From Xanthomonas codiaei (GTDB lineage Bacteria; Pseudomonadota; Gammaproteobacteria; Xanthomonadales; Xanthomonadaceae): a stretch of 64,000 bases of DNA. A program made the position numbers and the translations under genes. The notes below the pieces were generated by a model. It made no database searches. It was given only the letters and a program-made list of their open reading frames with translations, and had not been told where the DNA came from. Numbering within the stretch: the first letter of the stretch is position 1; the number at the start of each line of letters is the position of its first letter. Location of the stretch: NCBI RefSeq assembly GCF_002939785.1, contig NZ_MDEC01000010.1:35467-99466 (forward strand), read 5' to 3'. This document shows positions 8,466 to 19,225 of the stretch, piece by piece.

Positions 8466-11246
8466 ATGAGCAGATTAGTCCTGATCGACGGGTCCAGTTA
8501 CCTGTATCGCGCGTTCCACGCGCTTCCGCCGCTGACCAATGCCCAGGGCGAGCCCACTGGCGCCTTGTTCGGCGTGGTCAACATGCTGCGCGCCACCTTG
8601 AAGGAGCGCCCGGCCTACGTCGCGTTCGTGGTGGATGCGCCCGGCAAGACATTCCGTGATGACTTGTATGCCGACTACAAGGCCAACCGCCCGTCGATGC
8701 CCGACGACCTGCGCGCGCAGGTGCAGCCGATGTGCGACATCGTGCATGCGCTGGGCATCGACATCCTGCGCATCGACGGCGTGGAGGCCGACGATGTGAT
8801 CGGCACGCTGGCGCTGCAGGGCGCCGCCGACGGCCTGGCCGTCACCATCTCCACCGGCGACAAGGACTTCGCCCAGCTGGTGCGCCCGGGCGTGGAACTG
8901 GTCAACACCATGAGCGGCAGCCGCATGGACTCGGACGCGGCGGTGATCGCCAAGTTCGGCGTGCGCCCCGACCAGATCGTGGACCTGCTGGCGCTGATGG
9001 GCGATGCCATCGACAACGTGCCCGGCGTGGAAAAGTGCGGCCCCAAGACCGCCGCCAAATGGCTGGCCGAATACGACTCGCTCGACGGCGTGATCGCCAA
9101 CGCCGACAGGATCAAGGGCAAGATCGGCGACAACCTGCGCGCCGCCTTGCCGCGGCTGCCGCTCAACCGCGAACTGGTCACCATCAAGACCGACGTGGTG
9201 CTGGCCAGCGGCCCGCGCGCACTGGAGCTGCGCGGGCCCAACACCGAGGCGCTGGCCGCGCTGTATGCCCGCTATGGCTTCAGCCAGGCGCTGCGCGAAC
9301 TCGGTGGCGCCGCTGCCGCTGGCGTGCAGACCGAAGCGATGGCGGTGGCCCGCACCGAACCCGGCCGCGCCCGCGGTACCGGCTTCGTCTCCGGCCCGGC
9401 CAGCGCGCCGGTGGAGATCGATCCGGCACTGGCCGCGCCTGGCCAATACGAGACCATCCTGACCCAGCAACAGCTGGACAGCTGGATCGCGCGCCTGCGT
9501 GCGGCCGGGCAGTTCGCCTTCGATACCGAAACCGACAGCCTGGACGCGCTGCAGGCCAACCTGATCGGGCTCAGCGTCGCCGCCGAGCCCGGCCAGGCCG
9601 CCTACCTGCCGTTCGGCCACGACTTCCCCGGCGCCCCGGCCCAGCTCGACCGCAGCCAGGCACTGGCGCAGCTGGCACCGCTGCTCACCGACCCGGCCGT
9701 GCGCAAGCTCGGCCAGCACGGCAAGTACGACCTGCACGTGATGCGCCGGCATGGCGTGGAACTGGCCGGCTACGCCGATGACACCTTGCTGGAGAGCTTC
9801 GTGCTCAACTCCGGCAGCGCCCGCCACGACATGGACAGCCTGGCCAAGCGCTATCTCGGCTACGACACCGTCAAGTACGAAGACATCTGCGGCAAGGGCG
9901 CCAAGCAGATCCCCTTCGCCCACGTCAGCCTGGAAGACGCCACCCGCTACGCGGCCGAAGACGCCGACATCACCCTGCGCCTGCACCAGGTGCTGGGCAG
10001 GCGCCTGGCCGACGAGCCCAGCCTGGAGCGCGTCTACCGCGAGATCGAGATGCCGCTGGTGAGCGTGCTGGCGCGCATCGAGGCCAATGGCGTGTGCGTG
10101 GACGCGGCCGAACTGCGCCGCCAGAGCGTGGACCTGTCCAAGCGCATGCTCGCCGCCCAGCAGAAGGCCACCGAGCTGGCCGGGCGCAGCTTCAACCTGG
10201 ATTCGCCCAAGCAGCTGCAGGCGCTGCTGTTCGACGAACTCAAGCTGCCGGCGGTGGTCAAGACGCCCAAGGGCCAGCCCTCGACGAATGAAGAAGCGCT
10301 GGAAGCCATCGCCGACCAGCACGAACTGCCGCGGGTGATCCTGGAGTACCGCGGCCTGGCCAAGCTGCGCAGCACCTACACCGACAAGCTGCCGGAGATG
10401 ATCCACCCGCAGTCCGGGCGCGTGCACACCAGCTACCACCAGGCCGGGGCCGCCACCGGGCGCTTGTCCTCGTCCGATCCCAACCTGCAGAACATCCCGA
10501 TCCGCACCGAGGACGGCCGCCGCATCCGCCGCGCCTTCGTCGCCCCGCCCGGGCGCAAGCTGATCGCCTGCGACTATTCGCAGATCGAGCTGCGCATCAT
10601 GGCCCACCTGTCCGGCGACCCCGGCCTGGTGGGCGCGTTCGAGTCCGGTGCCGACGTGCACCGCGCCACCGCCGCGGAAGTCTTCGGCCGCACCATCGAC
10701 ACCGTCAGCGGGGATGAGCGCCGCGCCGCCAAGGCGATCAACTTCGGCCTGATGTACGGCATGAGCGCATTCGGCCTGGCCCGCCAGCTCGGCATCGGCC
10801 GTGGCGAAGCGCAGGACTACATCGCGCTGTACTTCAGCCGCTATCCGGGCGTGCGCGACTTCATGGAAACCACGCGCCAGCAGGCGCGCGACAAGGGCTA
10901 CGTGGAAACCGTGTTCGGCCGCCGGCTGTATCTGGACTTCATCAACGCCGGCAGCCAGGGCCAGCGCGCCGGTGCCGAGCGCGCCGCCATCAACGCACCG
11001 ATGCAGGGCACCGCAGCGGACATCATCAAGCGTGCGATGGTCCGCGTGGATGGCTGGATCGCCGGCCACGCACAACGCGCGAAGATGATCCTGCAAGTGC
11101 ACGATGAGTTGGTGTTCGAAGCAGACATCGATTTCGTCGACACGCTGCTGGCCGAAGTCACCACGCGCATGGCCGCCGCGGCCGAGTTGCGCGTGCCGTT
11201 GGTGGTGGATTCGGGCATTGGCGATAACTGGGACCAGGCGCACTGA
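8466..11246 (+). CDS. polA: DNA polymerase I
   Basis: This 926-residue protein (E. coli Pol I is 928) has all three domains. The N-terminal 5'-3' exonuclease/flap domain opens with LVLIDGSSYLYRAFHALPP and carries DGVEADDVIGTLA and STGDKDFAQLV. The proofreading domain begins near residue 350 with FAFDTETDSL and keeps a later YAAEDADITLRL, so it looks active. The polymerase domain has motif A DYSQIELRIMAHLSGD, motif B RRAAKAINFGLMYGMSAFGL and motif C LQVHDELVFE near the C-terminus. It fills gaps in DNA repair and removes Okazaki primers in the cytoplasm. It is transcribed alone, divergent from the lipoprotein gene and followed by a small-RNA locus. Confidence 0.98.
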   Translation: MSRLVLIDGSSYLYRAFHALPPLTNAQGEPTGALFGVVNMLRATLKERPAYVAFVVDAPGKTFRDDLYADYKANRPSMPDDLRAQVQPMCDIVHALGIDILRIDGVEADDVIGTLALQGAADGLAVTISTGDKDFAQLVRPGVELVNTMSGSRMDSDAAVIAKFGVRPDQIVDLLALMGDAIDNVPGVEKCGPKTAAKWLAEYDSLDGVIANADRIKGKIGDNLRAALPRLPLNRELVTIKTDVVLASGPRALELRGPNTEALAALYARYGFSQALRELGGAAAAGVQTEAMAVARTEPGRARGTGFVSGPASAPVEIDPALAAPGQYETILTQQQLDSWIARLRAAGQFAFDTETDSLDALQANLIGLSVAAEPGQAAYLPFGHDFPGAPAQLDRSQALAQLAPLLTDPAVRKLGQHGKYDLHVMRRHGVELAGYADDTLLESFVLNSGSARHDMDSLAKRYLGYDTVKYEDICGKGAKQIPFAHVSLEDATRYAAEDADITLRLHQVLGRRLADEPSLERVYREIEMPLVSVLARIEANGVCVDAAELRRQSVDLSKRMLAAQQKATELAGRSFNLDSPKQLQALLFDELKLPAVVKTPKGQPSTNEEALEAIADQHELPRVILEYRGLAKLRSTYTDKLPEMIHPQSGRVHTSYHQAGAATGRLSSSDPNLQNIPIRTEDGRRIRRAFVAPPGRKLIACDYSQIELRIMAHLSGDPGLVGAFESGADVHRATAAEVFGRTIDTVSGDERRAAKAINFGLMYGMSAFGLARQLGIGRGEAQDYIALYFSRYPGVRDFMETTRQQARDKGYVETVFGRRLYLDFINAGSQGQRAGAERAAINAPMQGTAADIIKRAMVRVDGWIAGHAQRAKMILQVHDELVFEADIDFVDTLLAEVTTRMAAAAELRVPLVVDSGIGDNWDQAH

Positions 11247-11400
11247 CGCGGCAATATTCGCTGATATGCTGAATGCGCAGACCAGCCATACAACACCCAA
11301 ACATAATCCGAATCGGGCTGGCTTGAGGGAATGAATAATCGCTAAATTCTACATTTTTTTAACAGTCATCTTCACGATCCATCAATGTAGAAAATGGTGT

Positions 11401-11406
11401 TATATC
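11401..11406 (+). promoter_or_regulatory. Possible extended -10 promoter of the sX13-like RNA
   Basis: TATATC is preceded by TG one base upstream (TGtTATATC), an extended -10 arrangement. Initiation would fall near 11413. No good -35 box is found at standard spacing, in keeping with an extended -10 promoter, but the match is only fair. Confidence 0.4.
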
Positions 11407-11412
11407 CCTCGA

Positions 11413-11538
11413 CGGGCGCAACGCCTGTCGGTAGATCTCTCCCATCCCCTGGAGCAGATCTCGGAGCGGAAACTCCTCCCCAAGTTTCCGTTCCCTGGCC
11501 CCGCCGACCTCCCCCTGGTCTGCGGGGCTTTTTATTTT
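11413..11538 (+). ncRNA. sX13: sX13-like small regulatory RNA with three C-rich hairpin loops
   Basis: Three consecutive stem-loops can be drawn. Loop 1: AGATCTCTCC (11433-11442) pairs with GGAG and AGATCT (11451-11461), exposing CATCCCCT. Loop 2: a 12-bp stem 11463-11474 / 11483-11494, exposing CCTCCCCA. Loop 3: GCCCCGC and GACC (11498-11509) pair with GGTC and GCGGGGC (11517-11528), exposing TCCCCCT, and run into TTTTTATTTT. All three loops show CCCC. From memory, Xanthomonas sX13 is a roughly 115-nt RNA encoded beside polA whose C-rich loops bind G-rich mRNA leaders and which affects virulence-gene expression. Position, structure and size all fit. Spot 42 and ErsA occupy the same polA-side place in other gammaproteobacteria. 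The exact 5' end is uncertain by about 10 nt. Confidence 0.85.
11498..11538 (+). terminator. Rho-independent terminator of the small RNA
   Basis: The outer stem GCCCCGC / GCGGGGC is perfect over 7 bp, with an inner 4-bp stem (GACC / GGTC), followed directly by TTTTTATTTT. It also forms the third C-loop of the RNA and would stop any read-through from polA. Confidence 0.88.
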
Positions 11539-11820
11539 CCGCGCGTCTCAGCAACATCAGCCCATTGCGCGACGCAGCATGGCGCTGCCGAATGCGAGCG
11601 GCCAGGATTAATCACAAATTTAAATAGGCGCGATTAATTCAATCAATCAACACAGCGTTTCATTTTCCCAATTCAGGTTTAACTGAAAGGAATACGAAAG
11701 CAATGGATCGCGATCGATGCCGCGTGCCGGGACGCGAGCCGATACCGGCAGCTCTCACGTGCCGAACCGATCGCACCGCGGCAATGGATTGAGCGCCTTG
11801 CCGCGACGCGATGCGGGCGA

Positions 11821-13251
<1,431 letters not shown>

Positions 13252-13818
13252 CTACGCCTGGGAAAACTCCGCGCGAACGGATGGCGTGCACAGCCGCCAT
13301 GCCACTGCTGCGTGTACGCAGCCGATTGCCACGACGCCCAGGCCGGTGAGGATGAACGCCATCTGCCGGGTTGCCTGCAAACGTGCCTGCATCTGTGGCC
13401 ATTCCGGGCTCTGCAGCACATCGGCGGGTAGTAACGTCTGCACGCCGTCGAACAACGGTCCGATCAACGCCAGCCCGCCGAAATTCAGCAGGCCGGTCAC
13501 CACGAGCACCGCCACGAAACCGACTCTTGCCCATTCGCGCCGTTGCAGCAGCGCCCAGCTCAACCACGCGAAGGCGGCCGACAGCACCACGCCGGCAACA
13601 GAGAGCGACAGCGCATGGCCGATCAGCCATTGCCAGGAGCGCGGCAGGGTGATGCCTTCGGGCAGCCCCAGCGATGCTGCATCCGGCGTCAGCGCGATCA
13701 GCACGATCTGCAACAGGTTGGCCAGCGCACTCACCACGCCCAGCAACAACGACACCCATGCCAGCGGCGAGACGAATCCGCCGTGCGGCTGCGGTGCTAC
13801 GCGCCGTGTCGCGTTCAT
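13252..13818 (-). CDS. Predicted four-helix membrane protein, unknown function
   Basis: A 188-residue protein with about four hydrophobic segments: PLAWVSLLLGVVSALANLLQ, a stretch around LSVAGVVLSAAFAWLSWAL, WARVGFVAVLVVTGLLNFGG and MAFILTGLGVVAIGCVHAAV. It should sit in the inner membrane. The ATG overlaps the stop of the preceding gene by four bases (ATGA), so the two are probably translationally coupled. I do not recognise a family. Confidence 0.75.
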   Translation of the reverse strand: MNATRRVAPQPHGGFVSPLAWVSLLLGVVSALANLLQIVLIALTPDAASLGLPEGITLPRSWQWLIGHALSLSVAGVVLSAAFAWLSWALLQRREWARVGFVAVLVVTGLLNFGGLALIGPLFDGVQTLLPADVLQSPEWPQMQARLQATRQMAFILTGLGVVAIGCVHAAVAWRLCTPSVRAEFSQA

Positions 13819-14531
13819 TGCAGGGATGCGATATGCGCAGCGACTGCGGCCTGCCCCGGCGGGTCCAGCGCAGGCTGCAGCTGTGCGTACCAGCCGGGCA
13901 GGGCATCGGCCGGCAGGCACTGGCGCAGCAGCGGGGTGCTGCGCTCGAGAAAGGCCTCCAGGAACGGCAGGCCACGCACATACAGAAAATGACTGTCGGT
14001 GATCGACATGCCTGCATATGCCTCGCGCAGCCACTCCAGATGCGGGAGGGCATGCGCACCATGGCCGGCGCGGGTCAGCGCGGTCAGGAAGCTGGTGCGC
14101 GCGGTGGCCGGGGAGGTCGCCCGTTCCTGCGCATTGAGATCGTCGAAGGTCAGCAGCCATTGCTCGCCGCGCGCAATCTCGTTGCACATCACCGCGGTGG
14201 TGGCCAGCTGCAACGCGTTGTGCGCGGTGGGCTCCAGTTCGTACACCGCCAGCCAGTACGGATAGGCCTCGCGGTAGCGGTCCAGTGCGCTCAGCGATAG
14301 CGCGCACAGCCGCTGTGCGTCGGCCCCTGCCTGCAACTGCGCCTGCGCCGCGTCGTAGGCGCCAACGTGATCGCCTCGCTGGAATGCGGCCAGCGCAGGC
14401 TGCAGGGCCGGATCGATGTCGACCGCCTGCGCTGGGTCTTCCTCGCCAGCGGCGGGTGCCACGGTGGGCTCGGTGCGCGGCGTCTGCGCCGCAGCGGTCT
14501 TGCGCCCAAACAAACGGTCCCACAGGCCCAT
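13815..14531 (-). CDS. TPR-like cytoplasmic protein, unknown function
   Basis: A 238-residue protein beginning MGLWDRLFGRK, a common start of small soluble proteins with an N-terminal amphipathic segment, followed by an Ala/Pro-rich linker. From about residue 40 there are helical pairs of TPR type (ALAAFQRGDHVGAYDAAQAQ, DRYREAYPYWLAVYELEPTA). No signal peptide is seen. A GAGGAG ribosome binding site lies 7 bases before the ATG. It is first in a two-gene unit with the membrane protein that follows. Specific role unknown. Confidence 0.75.
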   Translation of the reverse strand: MGLWDRLFGRKTAAAQTPRTEPTVAPAAGEEDPAQAVDIDPALQPALAAFQRGDHVGAYDAAQAQLQAGADAQRLCALSLSALDRYREAYPYWLAVYELEPTAHNALQLATTAVMCNEIARGEQWLLTFDDLNAQERATSPATARTSFLTALTRAGHGAHALPHLEWLREAYAGMSITDSHFLYVRGLPFLEAFLERSTPLLRQCLPADALPGWYAQLQPALDPPGQAAVAAHIASLQ

Positions 14532-14905
14532 CGCATCTCCTCGTGTGCGCCAGCGTCGTTGGTCATCGCCACCACGCCGGCGGCGCAGCGGGCATGTGGC
14601 AGGCCGGTACAGCGGTGCGCGAACGCAGCATTGCTATGCCGATCCTGACGCCAAGCTTAGAGCCAACGGCGTACCGGCAGGTGAGCGCTCAGCAACGCGG
14701 CATCCGCTTGCATCGCGGCCCGCCCGTGTCTGCGCGCGGGCCACGTTGCCAGGGCAAACGACGGCGGGGCTGGTCGAAGCGGTTCGCAACCTGCGTGGCC
14801 TGCACGGCAGGCGCAGTTTCCTGCGTGCAAGGCCACAGCCGCAGACGCGAGGGCAGGTTTCCCAGGCGCCCGCTGCGTCCATCTCGCGACGGGTGCAGCA
14901 GCCGC
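14532..14905. other. Intergenic region between two minus-strand units
   Basis: A 374-bp gap with no gene that I can support. A hairpin can be drawn at 14797-14834 (GGCC ends, a GCAG-GAAA-CTGC tip on the minus strand) about 70 bp after the S9 peptidase stop, but no T-run follows, so its role as terminator is uncertain. Confidence 0.5.
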
Positions 14906-17281
14906 TCAGCGCTGCGGTTTCACCTGTTCGTTGAACAGCTTGAGGATGCGCTTGTACTCGTCCAGCCACGCATCGGCGCGGGTGAAGCCGTGACGTTCCA
15001 GTGGATACGGCGCTACCTGCCAGTTGTCCTTGTGCAGCTCGATCAGCCTCTGCGTCATGTCCACCGAGTCCTTGAAGAACACGTTGTCGTCGATCATGCC
15101 GTGGGCGATCAGCAGATGGTCCTGCAGCCCGTCGGCATAGTTGATCGGCGAGGAGGTCTGGTAGGCCTGCGGATCGAGCTCGGGCGTGTTGAGGATGTTG
15201 GAGGTGTACTCGTGGTTGTACTGCATCCAGTCGCCGACCGGACGCAGTGCCGCGCCTGCCTTGAACGTGCCGGGGCTGCGGAACAGCGCCATGTAGGTCA
15301 TGAAACCGCCGTAGGAACCGCCATAGATGCCGGCGCGGCTGCGATCGCCCTGCTTGGTGGCCACCAGCCAGTCCAGGCCGTCCAGGTAGTCTTCCAGCTC
15401 CGGGTGGCCCATGTTGCGGTAGATCGCCGTGCGCCAGTCGCGGCCGTAGCCTTCGGATGCGCGGTAGTCCAGATCCAGCACGATATAGCCTTGCTGCACC
15501 AGCAGGTTGTGGAACATCTGCTCGCGAAAATACGGCGTATAGCGTTGCGACACGTTCTGCAGGTAGCCGGCGCCGTGCACGAACATCACCACCGGATACT
15601 GCTTGCCCGGCTCGGGCGTCTGCGGGCCGTAGTACTTGCCCCAGACCGTGCCGGCGCCATGCTTGGACGGCACCTGCACATACTGCGGTGCGATCCACGA
15701 CTGCGCCTTGAATGCGGGTGTGCGCGTGTCGGTGAGCACCCTGGCCTGGCCCCCGGCGGCCGGCACCACCGCCAGCTGCGGTGGCAGATACGCACCGGAG
15801 TAACGCACCAACAGCTGCTGCCCGTTCGGCGAGAGGCTGAAGTCTTCCACGCCATTGAAGGCGGTCACTTCGGTGAGCTGATCGGTGCGCAGGTCGAGCT
15901 TGCACACCTCGTAATCGCCCGGCCATTTCTGGTTGCACAGGAAGTACATGCCGCTGCCGTCGGCATCAGCTACCGGCTTGGAGACCTCCCACTTGCCGCG
16001 TGTGCGCTGGCGCGGCTTGCCGTTGCCTTCGATCGTGTACAGCTGCGAATAGCCGGATTCTTCGGACAGCAGCCATAGCGTGCGGTTGTCGGGCAGCCAG
16101 CCGAAATCGTTGAAGTCCCAGTTGATCCAGGCGCCATCGCTCAGGCGGTGGCGCGGCTGCAGCCTGGCCGCGTCCAGATCCACGCTGGCGATCCAGCGGT
16201 CCTTGTTGTCGGTGGCGCGGAGCTCCACCGCCACGTTGCGGCCGTCGTCGCTCCAGTGCACCGCCGGACCGCTGCCATCGCCATCGCTTTCCACGCGTAC
16301 TGCGCGGTTGCCCTTGAGCGCGTCGCGTTTGGCGGCCTTGCGCAGGCTTGCCAGCGGATCGATGGCGATGCCCGGCAGCGCGTCGAAGGACAGCTGCCGC
16401 GCGCTGCCGGCGGTGACATCCACCAGCCACAGCGTGTGCGCGACCGGCGCATTGCGGCCCACGCGGGTACGCACTTCCTGGAATTCCTCGTAACCGGATT
16501 CGGTGACGTACTTGGGCATCTTGCCGGCCTGGCCCTCTTCGGCATTCTTGGCCTGGGTGACCACCAGCAGATGGCGGCCGTCCGGCGACAAGGCGCTGTC
16601 GACGATCTCCACTTCATCGCCCAGGTACACCGGCGCGGCGGCGCGGGTGGCATCGGCACGGCGCCAGGCATCTTCCTGCGCGCGCAGCGCATCGCGTTGT
16701 TCGCGGTCGCGCCGCAGCGTCGCCAGGGTGGCCAGTTGCTGCTCGCGCAACGTATCGGCCTTGGGCGCGGCATTGGGGTCGCGCTCGGCCTTGACCACGG
16801 TGACCTGCGCGGTGCCGCCGTCGGCGCGCCAGTGGTACCAGTTGTTGCCTGCGCGCCAGATCGCACCGCCATCGCTGGCGAACTGCGGGCGCGATTCGAT
16901 CTCGTTGCTGCGGGTCAGCTGGGTGAGCGCGCCCGAGCGCAGATCGCGCAGGAAGATGTCGCCGTTGCGCGCGAACAGCATGCGCTGGCGGGTGGCGTCG
17001 TAGCTGGGGTTGGCGGCATCCAGGCCGGCACGCGCGCTATCGGCGACGCGTTCGACGGCGGCGCTCTCGACGCCCTGCCGATAGGTGTCGCGTACCGGGC
17101 TGCCGTTGCGCTTGAGCAGGTATTGCACCTGTTTGCCGTCCCACTGCCACCATGCCTGCTCGACCGACGGCCCGATCCAGTCCGGATCGGCCATCACCTG
17201 TTCGATGGTGAGCGGTGCGGCAGATTGCGCATGCGCGGTGGCGGCCAGCAGCAGGAGGGTCAATGGCAACAGTCTGGGCAT
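14906..17281 (-). CDS. Exported S9 family (dipeptidyl peptidase IV-like) serine peptidase
   Basis: The chosen start (17281) gives 791 residues opening with a clean signal peptide, MPRLLPLTLLLLAATAHA-QSA; a longer frame to 17350 adds residues that would bury it. The N-terminal two thirds is the beta-propeller (DIFLRDLRSGALTQLT, LSPDGRHLLVVTQ, HWSDDGRNVAVEL). The C-terminal alpha/beta-hydrolase has the catalytic Ser in GGSYGGFMT, Asp in HGMIDDNVFF and His in ERHGF. DPP IV-type enzymes cut dipeptides, usually after Pro or Ala, so it should process peptides in the periplasm or outside. It is transcribed alone. The heptamer array lies upstream. Confidence 0.93.
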   Translation of the reverse strand: MPRLLPLTLLLLAATAHAQSAAPLTIEQVMADPDWIGPSVEQAWWQWDGKQVQYLLKRNGSPVRDTYRQGVESAAVERVADSARAGLDAANPSYDATRQRMLFARNGDIFLRDLRSGALTQLTRSNEIESRPQFASDGGAIWRAGNNWYHWRADGGTAQVTVVKAERDPNAAPKADTLREQQLATLATLRRDREQRDALRAQEDAWRRADATRAAAPVYLGDEVEIVDSALSPDGRHLLVVTQAKNAEEGQAGKMPKYVTESGYEEFQEVRTRVGRNAPVAHTLWLVDVTAGSARQLSFDALPGIAIDPLASLRKAAKRDALKGNRAVRVESDGDGSGPAVHWSDDGRNVAVELRATDNKDRWIASVDLDAARLQPRHRLSDGAWINWDFNDFGWLPDNRTLWLLSEESGYSQLYTIEGNGKPRQRTRGKWEVSKPVADADGSGMYFLCNQKWPGDYEVCKLDLRTDQLTEVTAFNGVEDFSLSPNGQQLLVRYSGAYLPPQLAVVPAAGGQARVLTDTRTPAFKAQSWIAPQYVQVPSKHGAGTVWGKYYGPQTPEPGKQYPVVMFVHGAGYLQNVSQRYTPYFREQMFHNLLVQQGYIVLDLDYRASEGYGRDWRTAIYRNMGHPELEDYLDGLDWLVATKQGDRSRAGIYGGSYGGFMTYMALFRSPGTFKAGAALRPVGDWMQYNHEYTSNILNTPELDPQAYQTSSPINYADGLQDHLLIAHGMIDDNVFFKDSVDMTQRLIELHKDNWQVAPYPLERHGFTRADAWLDEYKRILKLFNEQVKPQR

Positions 17282-17875
17282 CGGAGACAACTGGGCGCAA
17301 CGGAGAGCGGGCAAGCCTAGCAGTTCGCCCGCGCCAGGGGCTTGGGCCACAGGTCATGCGTGGGATACGTCGGAGGCGACATGCGGCGAAATCACGAGGC
17401 GAGCGCGACTATTGCGCGCGGTCGCCGCGGTAGGCAGTGCGGTGTGTGCGTCACGCGATGCCGCCATGTGGCCTGTATCCGGGAGACGGGCTGCGCCAGA
17501 GTGACCGCTTCCGGTGGCGTACACGCCCCGCGCAACGAGCCCCGCGATGTCTGACGCAGCCTGGACCTGCGTTGGCAATGCGCCGACGCTGCGATGCGAA
17601 AGCGCTGGCACATCGACACCAACATCCATCGACACTAAACGCCAATCCCCAATCCCCAATCCCCAATCCCCAATCCCCAATCCCTGCATGGCATGCGCTG
17701 CCGGGCGGCGTGCGCCAGTGCGCCCGGTCCTGCGCGCCACAACCGTCCTGGGCTTGGCTATCGCTCGCCTGACCGCGATGGTTGCAGCGCAGCGTTGCCG
17801 CAGCAGCGACCGAGAAGCTCCCGACTTGCCAGCGGCCCGGGTGGCGGCCAAGCTAGCGCGCTTTTGCGATTGTCG
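17282..17875. other. Divergent intergenic region, peptidase / xanA2
   Basis: A 594-bp spacer that must carry the promoters of both flanking genes, though no strong boxes stand out. It contains the six-unit AATCCCC array. Several open frames cross it but have no ribosome binding site or family resemblance. Confidence 0.5.
17644..17685. repeat. Tandem heptamer AATCCCC x6
   Basis: Six perfect-period 7-bp units, AATCCCC, the last ending in T. The unit differs by one base from the AATCCCG array at 8061-8095. The perfect period makes slipped-strand copy-number change likely. Confidence 0.9.
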
Positions 17876-19225
17876 ATGCACATGCCCAGCCCGTCTGCTT
17901 CTGCTGTTTCCCACCCCATGGCCGTCGGCGCGCCTGGCCGGCCGCTGGCGTGGCGCGCGGGGCAGTCGGTCGACCTGGCAACCTTCATCGCGCACGTGCA
18001 CGGTCTGGCACAGCAATTGCCCGAGGGGCGTCATGCGGTAAACCTGTGCGAAGACCGCTACCGGTTCATGGTGGCCTTCTATGCCTGCGTGTTGCGCGGG
18101 CAGGTGTCGCTGCTGCCGTCCTCGCGCGCGCCGGCCGTGGTCGGCGAAGTGCAGGCGCGGCATGCCGATGCCTATTGCCTGGGCGATCTGGCGCTGGAGC
18201 TGGCGCCGCCACGCTATTGGCAACTGCCCGCCGAGCTGCCGCAAGCCGACGGCCCGATACCGCAGCTGGCCGACGACGCCCTGGTGGCGATCGGTTTCAC
18301 CTCCGGCAGCACCGGCAGCCCGCAGCCCAATCCCAAGACCTGGGGCAGCTTCCTGACCAGTACCCGGCAGGATCTGGTCGCGCTGCAAAGCCTGTGGGCG
18401 CACACCGACGCGGTGCCGCATGTGGTGGCCACGGTGCCGCCGCAGCACATGTACGGCATGGAATTGTCGGTGCTGTTGCCGATGGTGACCACCCTGGCGG
18501 TGCACGCCGGGCGGCCGTTCTTCCCGGACGACGTGGCACGCGCCTTGTCCGAGGTTCCGGAGCCGCGGGTACTGGTGACCACGCCCGTGCATCTGCGCGC
18601 GCTGGTCGAATCGGGCGTGGTGTTGCCGCCGCTGGTGGGCATCGTTTCGGCCACTGCACCGCTGGCGCAGGAGATCGCCGCGGCGGCCGAAGCGCGCTTT
18701 GGCGGGCAAGTTCGCGAGATGTTCGGCTCCACCGAAACCTGCGTGTTCGCGGTGCGTCGTACCGCGCTGGAAGCGGCCTGGACACCGCTGCCCGGCGTGC
18801 GCCTGGAAACCCAGGGCGCCGGCACCCTGGTTCATGCGCCGCATCTGGCGACGCCGGTGTTGCTGGCCGACATGATGGACGTTGCACAAGACGGCCGCTT
18901 CCAGGTGCGTGGACGCCAGGCCGATCTGCTGGAAATCGCCGGCAAACGCGCCTCGCTGGCCGATCTCACCCGCCGCCTGCTCGCCATCCCCGGCGTGGTC
19001 GACGGCATCATGGTGCAACTGGCACCCGAATCCGGGCAGGCCGTCGGCCGCATTGCCGCACTGGTGGTCGCCCCGACCCTGGACGAGGCGCAGATCCTCG
19101 CCGGCCTGCGCGCCAGCGTGGATCCGGTCTTCCTGCCACGCCGCCTGCGCAAGCTCGCAGTGCTGCCACGCAACGAAACGGGCAAGCTGCCGCGTGATCT
19201 GGTGCTGGGGTTGCTCACCGGTTGA
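17876..19225 (+). CDS. xanA2: Aryl (3-hydroxybenzoate) adenylating ligase of xanthomonadin synthesis
   Basis: An acyl-CoA synthetase/AMP-ligase-like protein of about 449 residues. The ATP-binding loop is FTSGSTGSPQPNPKTWG (near residue 140), followed by PPQHMYGMELSVLLPM, MFGSTETCVFA (near 282), GRFQVRGRQADLLEIAGKR and a C-terminal Lys in NETGKLPRDLV that fits the adenylation lysine. In the xanthomonadin pathway XanA2 activates 3-hydroxybenzoate and loads it on the carrier protein XanC as the polyene starter. The start is uncertain: in-frame ATGs lie at 17876, 17882 and 17918, none with a good ribosome binding site. It is convergent with xanB2, which supplies its substrate. Confidence 0.88.
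   Translation: MHMPSPSASAVSHPMAVGAPGRPLAWRAGQSVDLATFIAHVHGLAQQLPEGRHAVNLCEDRYRFMVAFYACVLRGQVSLLPSSRAPAVVGEVQARHADAYCLGDLALELAPPRYWQLPAELPQADGPIPQLADDALVAIGFTSGSTGSPQPNPKTWGSFLTSTRQDLVALQSLWAHTDAVPHVVATVPPQHMYGMELSVLLPMVTTLAVHAGRPFFPDDVARALSEVPEPRVLVTTPVHLRALVESGVVLPPLVGIVSATAPLAQEIAAAAEARFGGQVREMFGSTETCVFAVRRTALEAAWTPLPGVRLETQGAGTLVHAPHLATPVLLADMMDVAQDGRFQVRGRQADLLEIAGKRASLADLTRRLLAIPGVVDGIMVQLAPESGQAVGRIAALVVAPTLDEAQILAGLRASVDPVFLPRRLRKLAVLPRNETGKLPRDLVLGLLTG

Larger units (their letters stand above)
11247..11820. other. Intergenic region after polA carrying a small-RNA gene
   Basis: This 574-bp, comparatively AT-rich stretch (T and A runs near 11341-11362) contains the sX13-like RNA locus in its middle. 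The remainder (11540-11820), next to the hemF stop, shows no gene or convincing signal. Short ORFs here lack ribosome binding sites and family resemblance. Confidence 0.7.

Noticed and set aside
17514..18041. Alternative frame overlapping the start of xanA2
   Set aside because: It has no domain and disagrees with the strong AMP-ligase frame.
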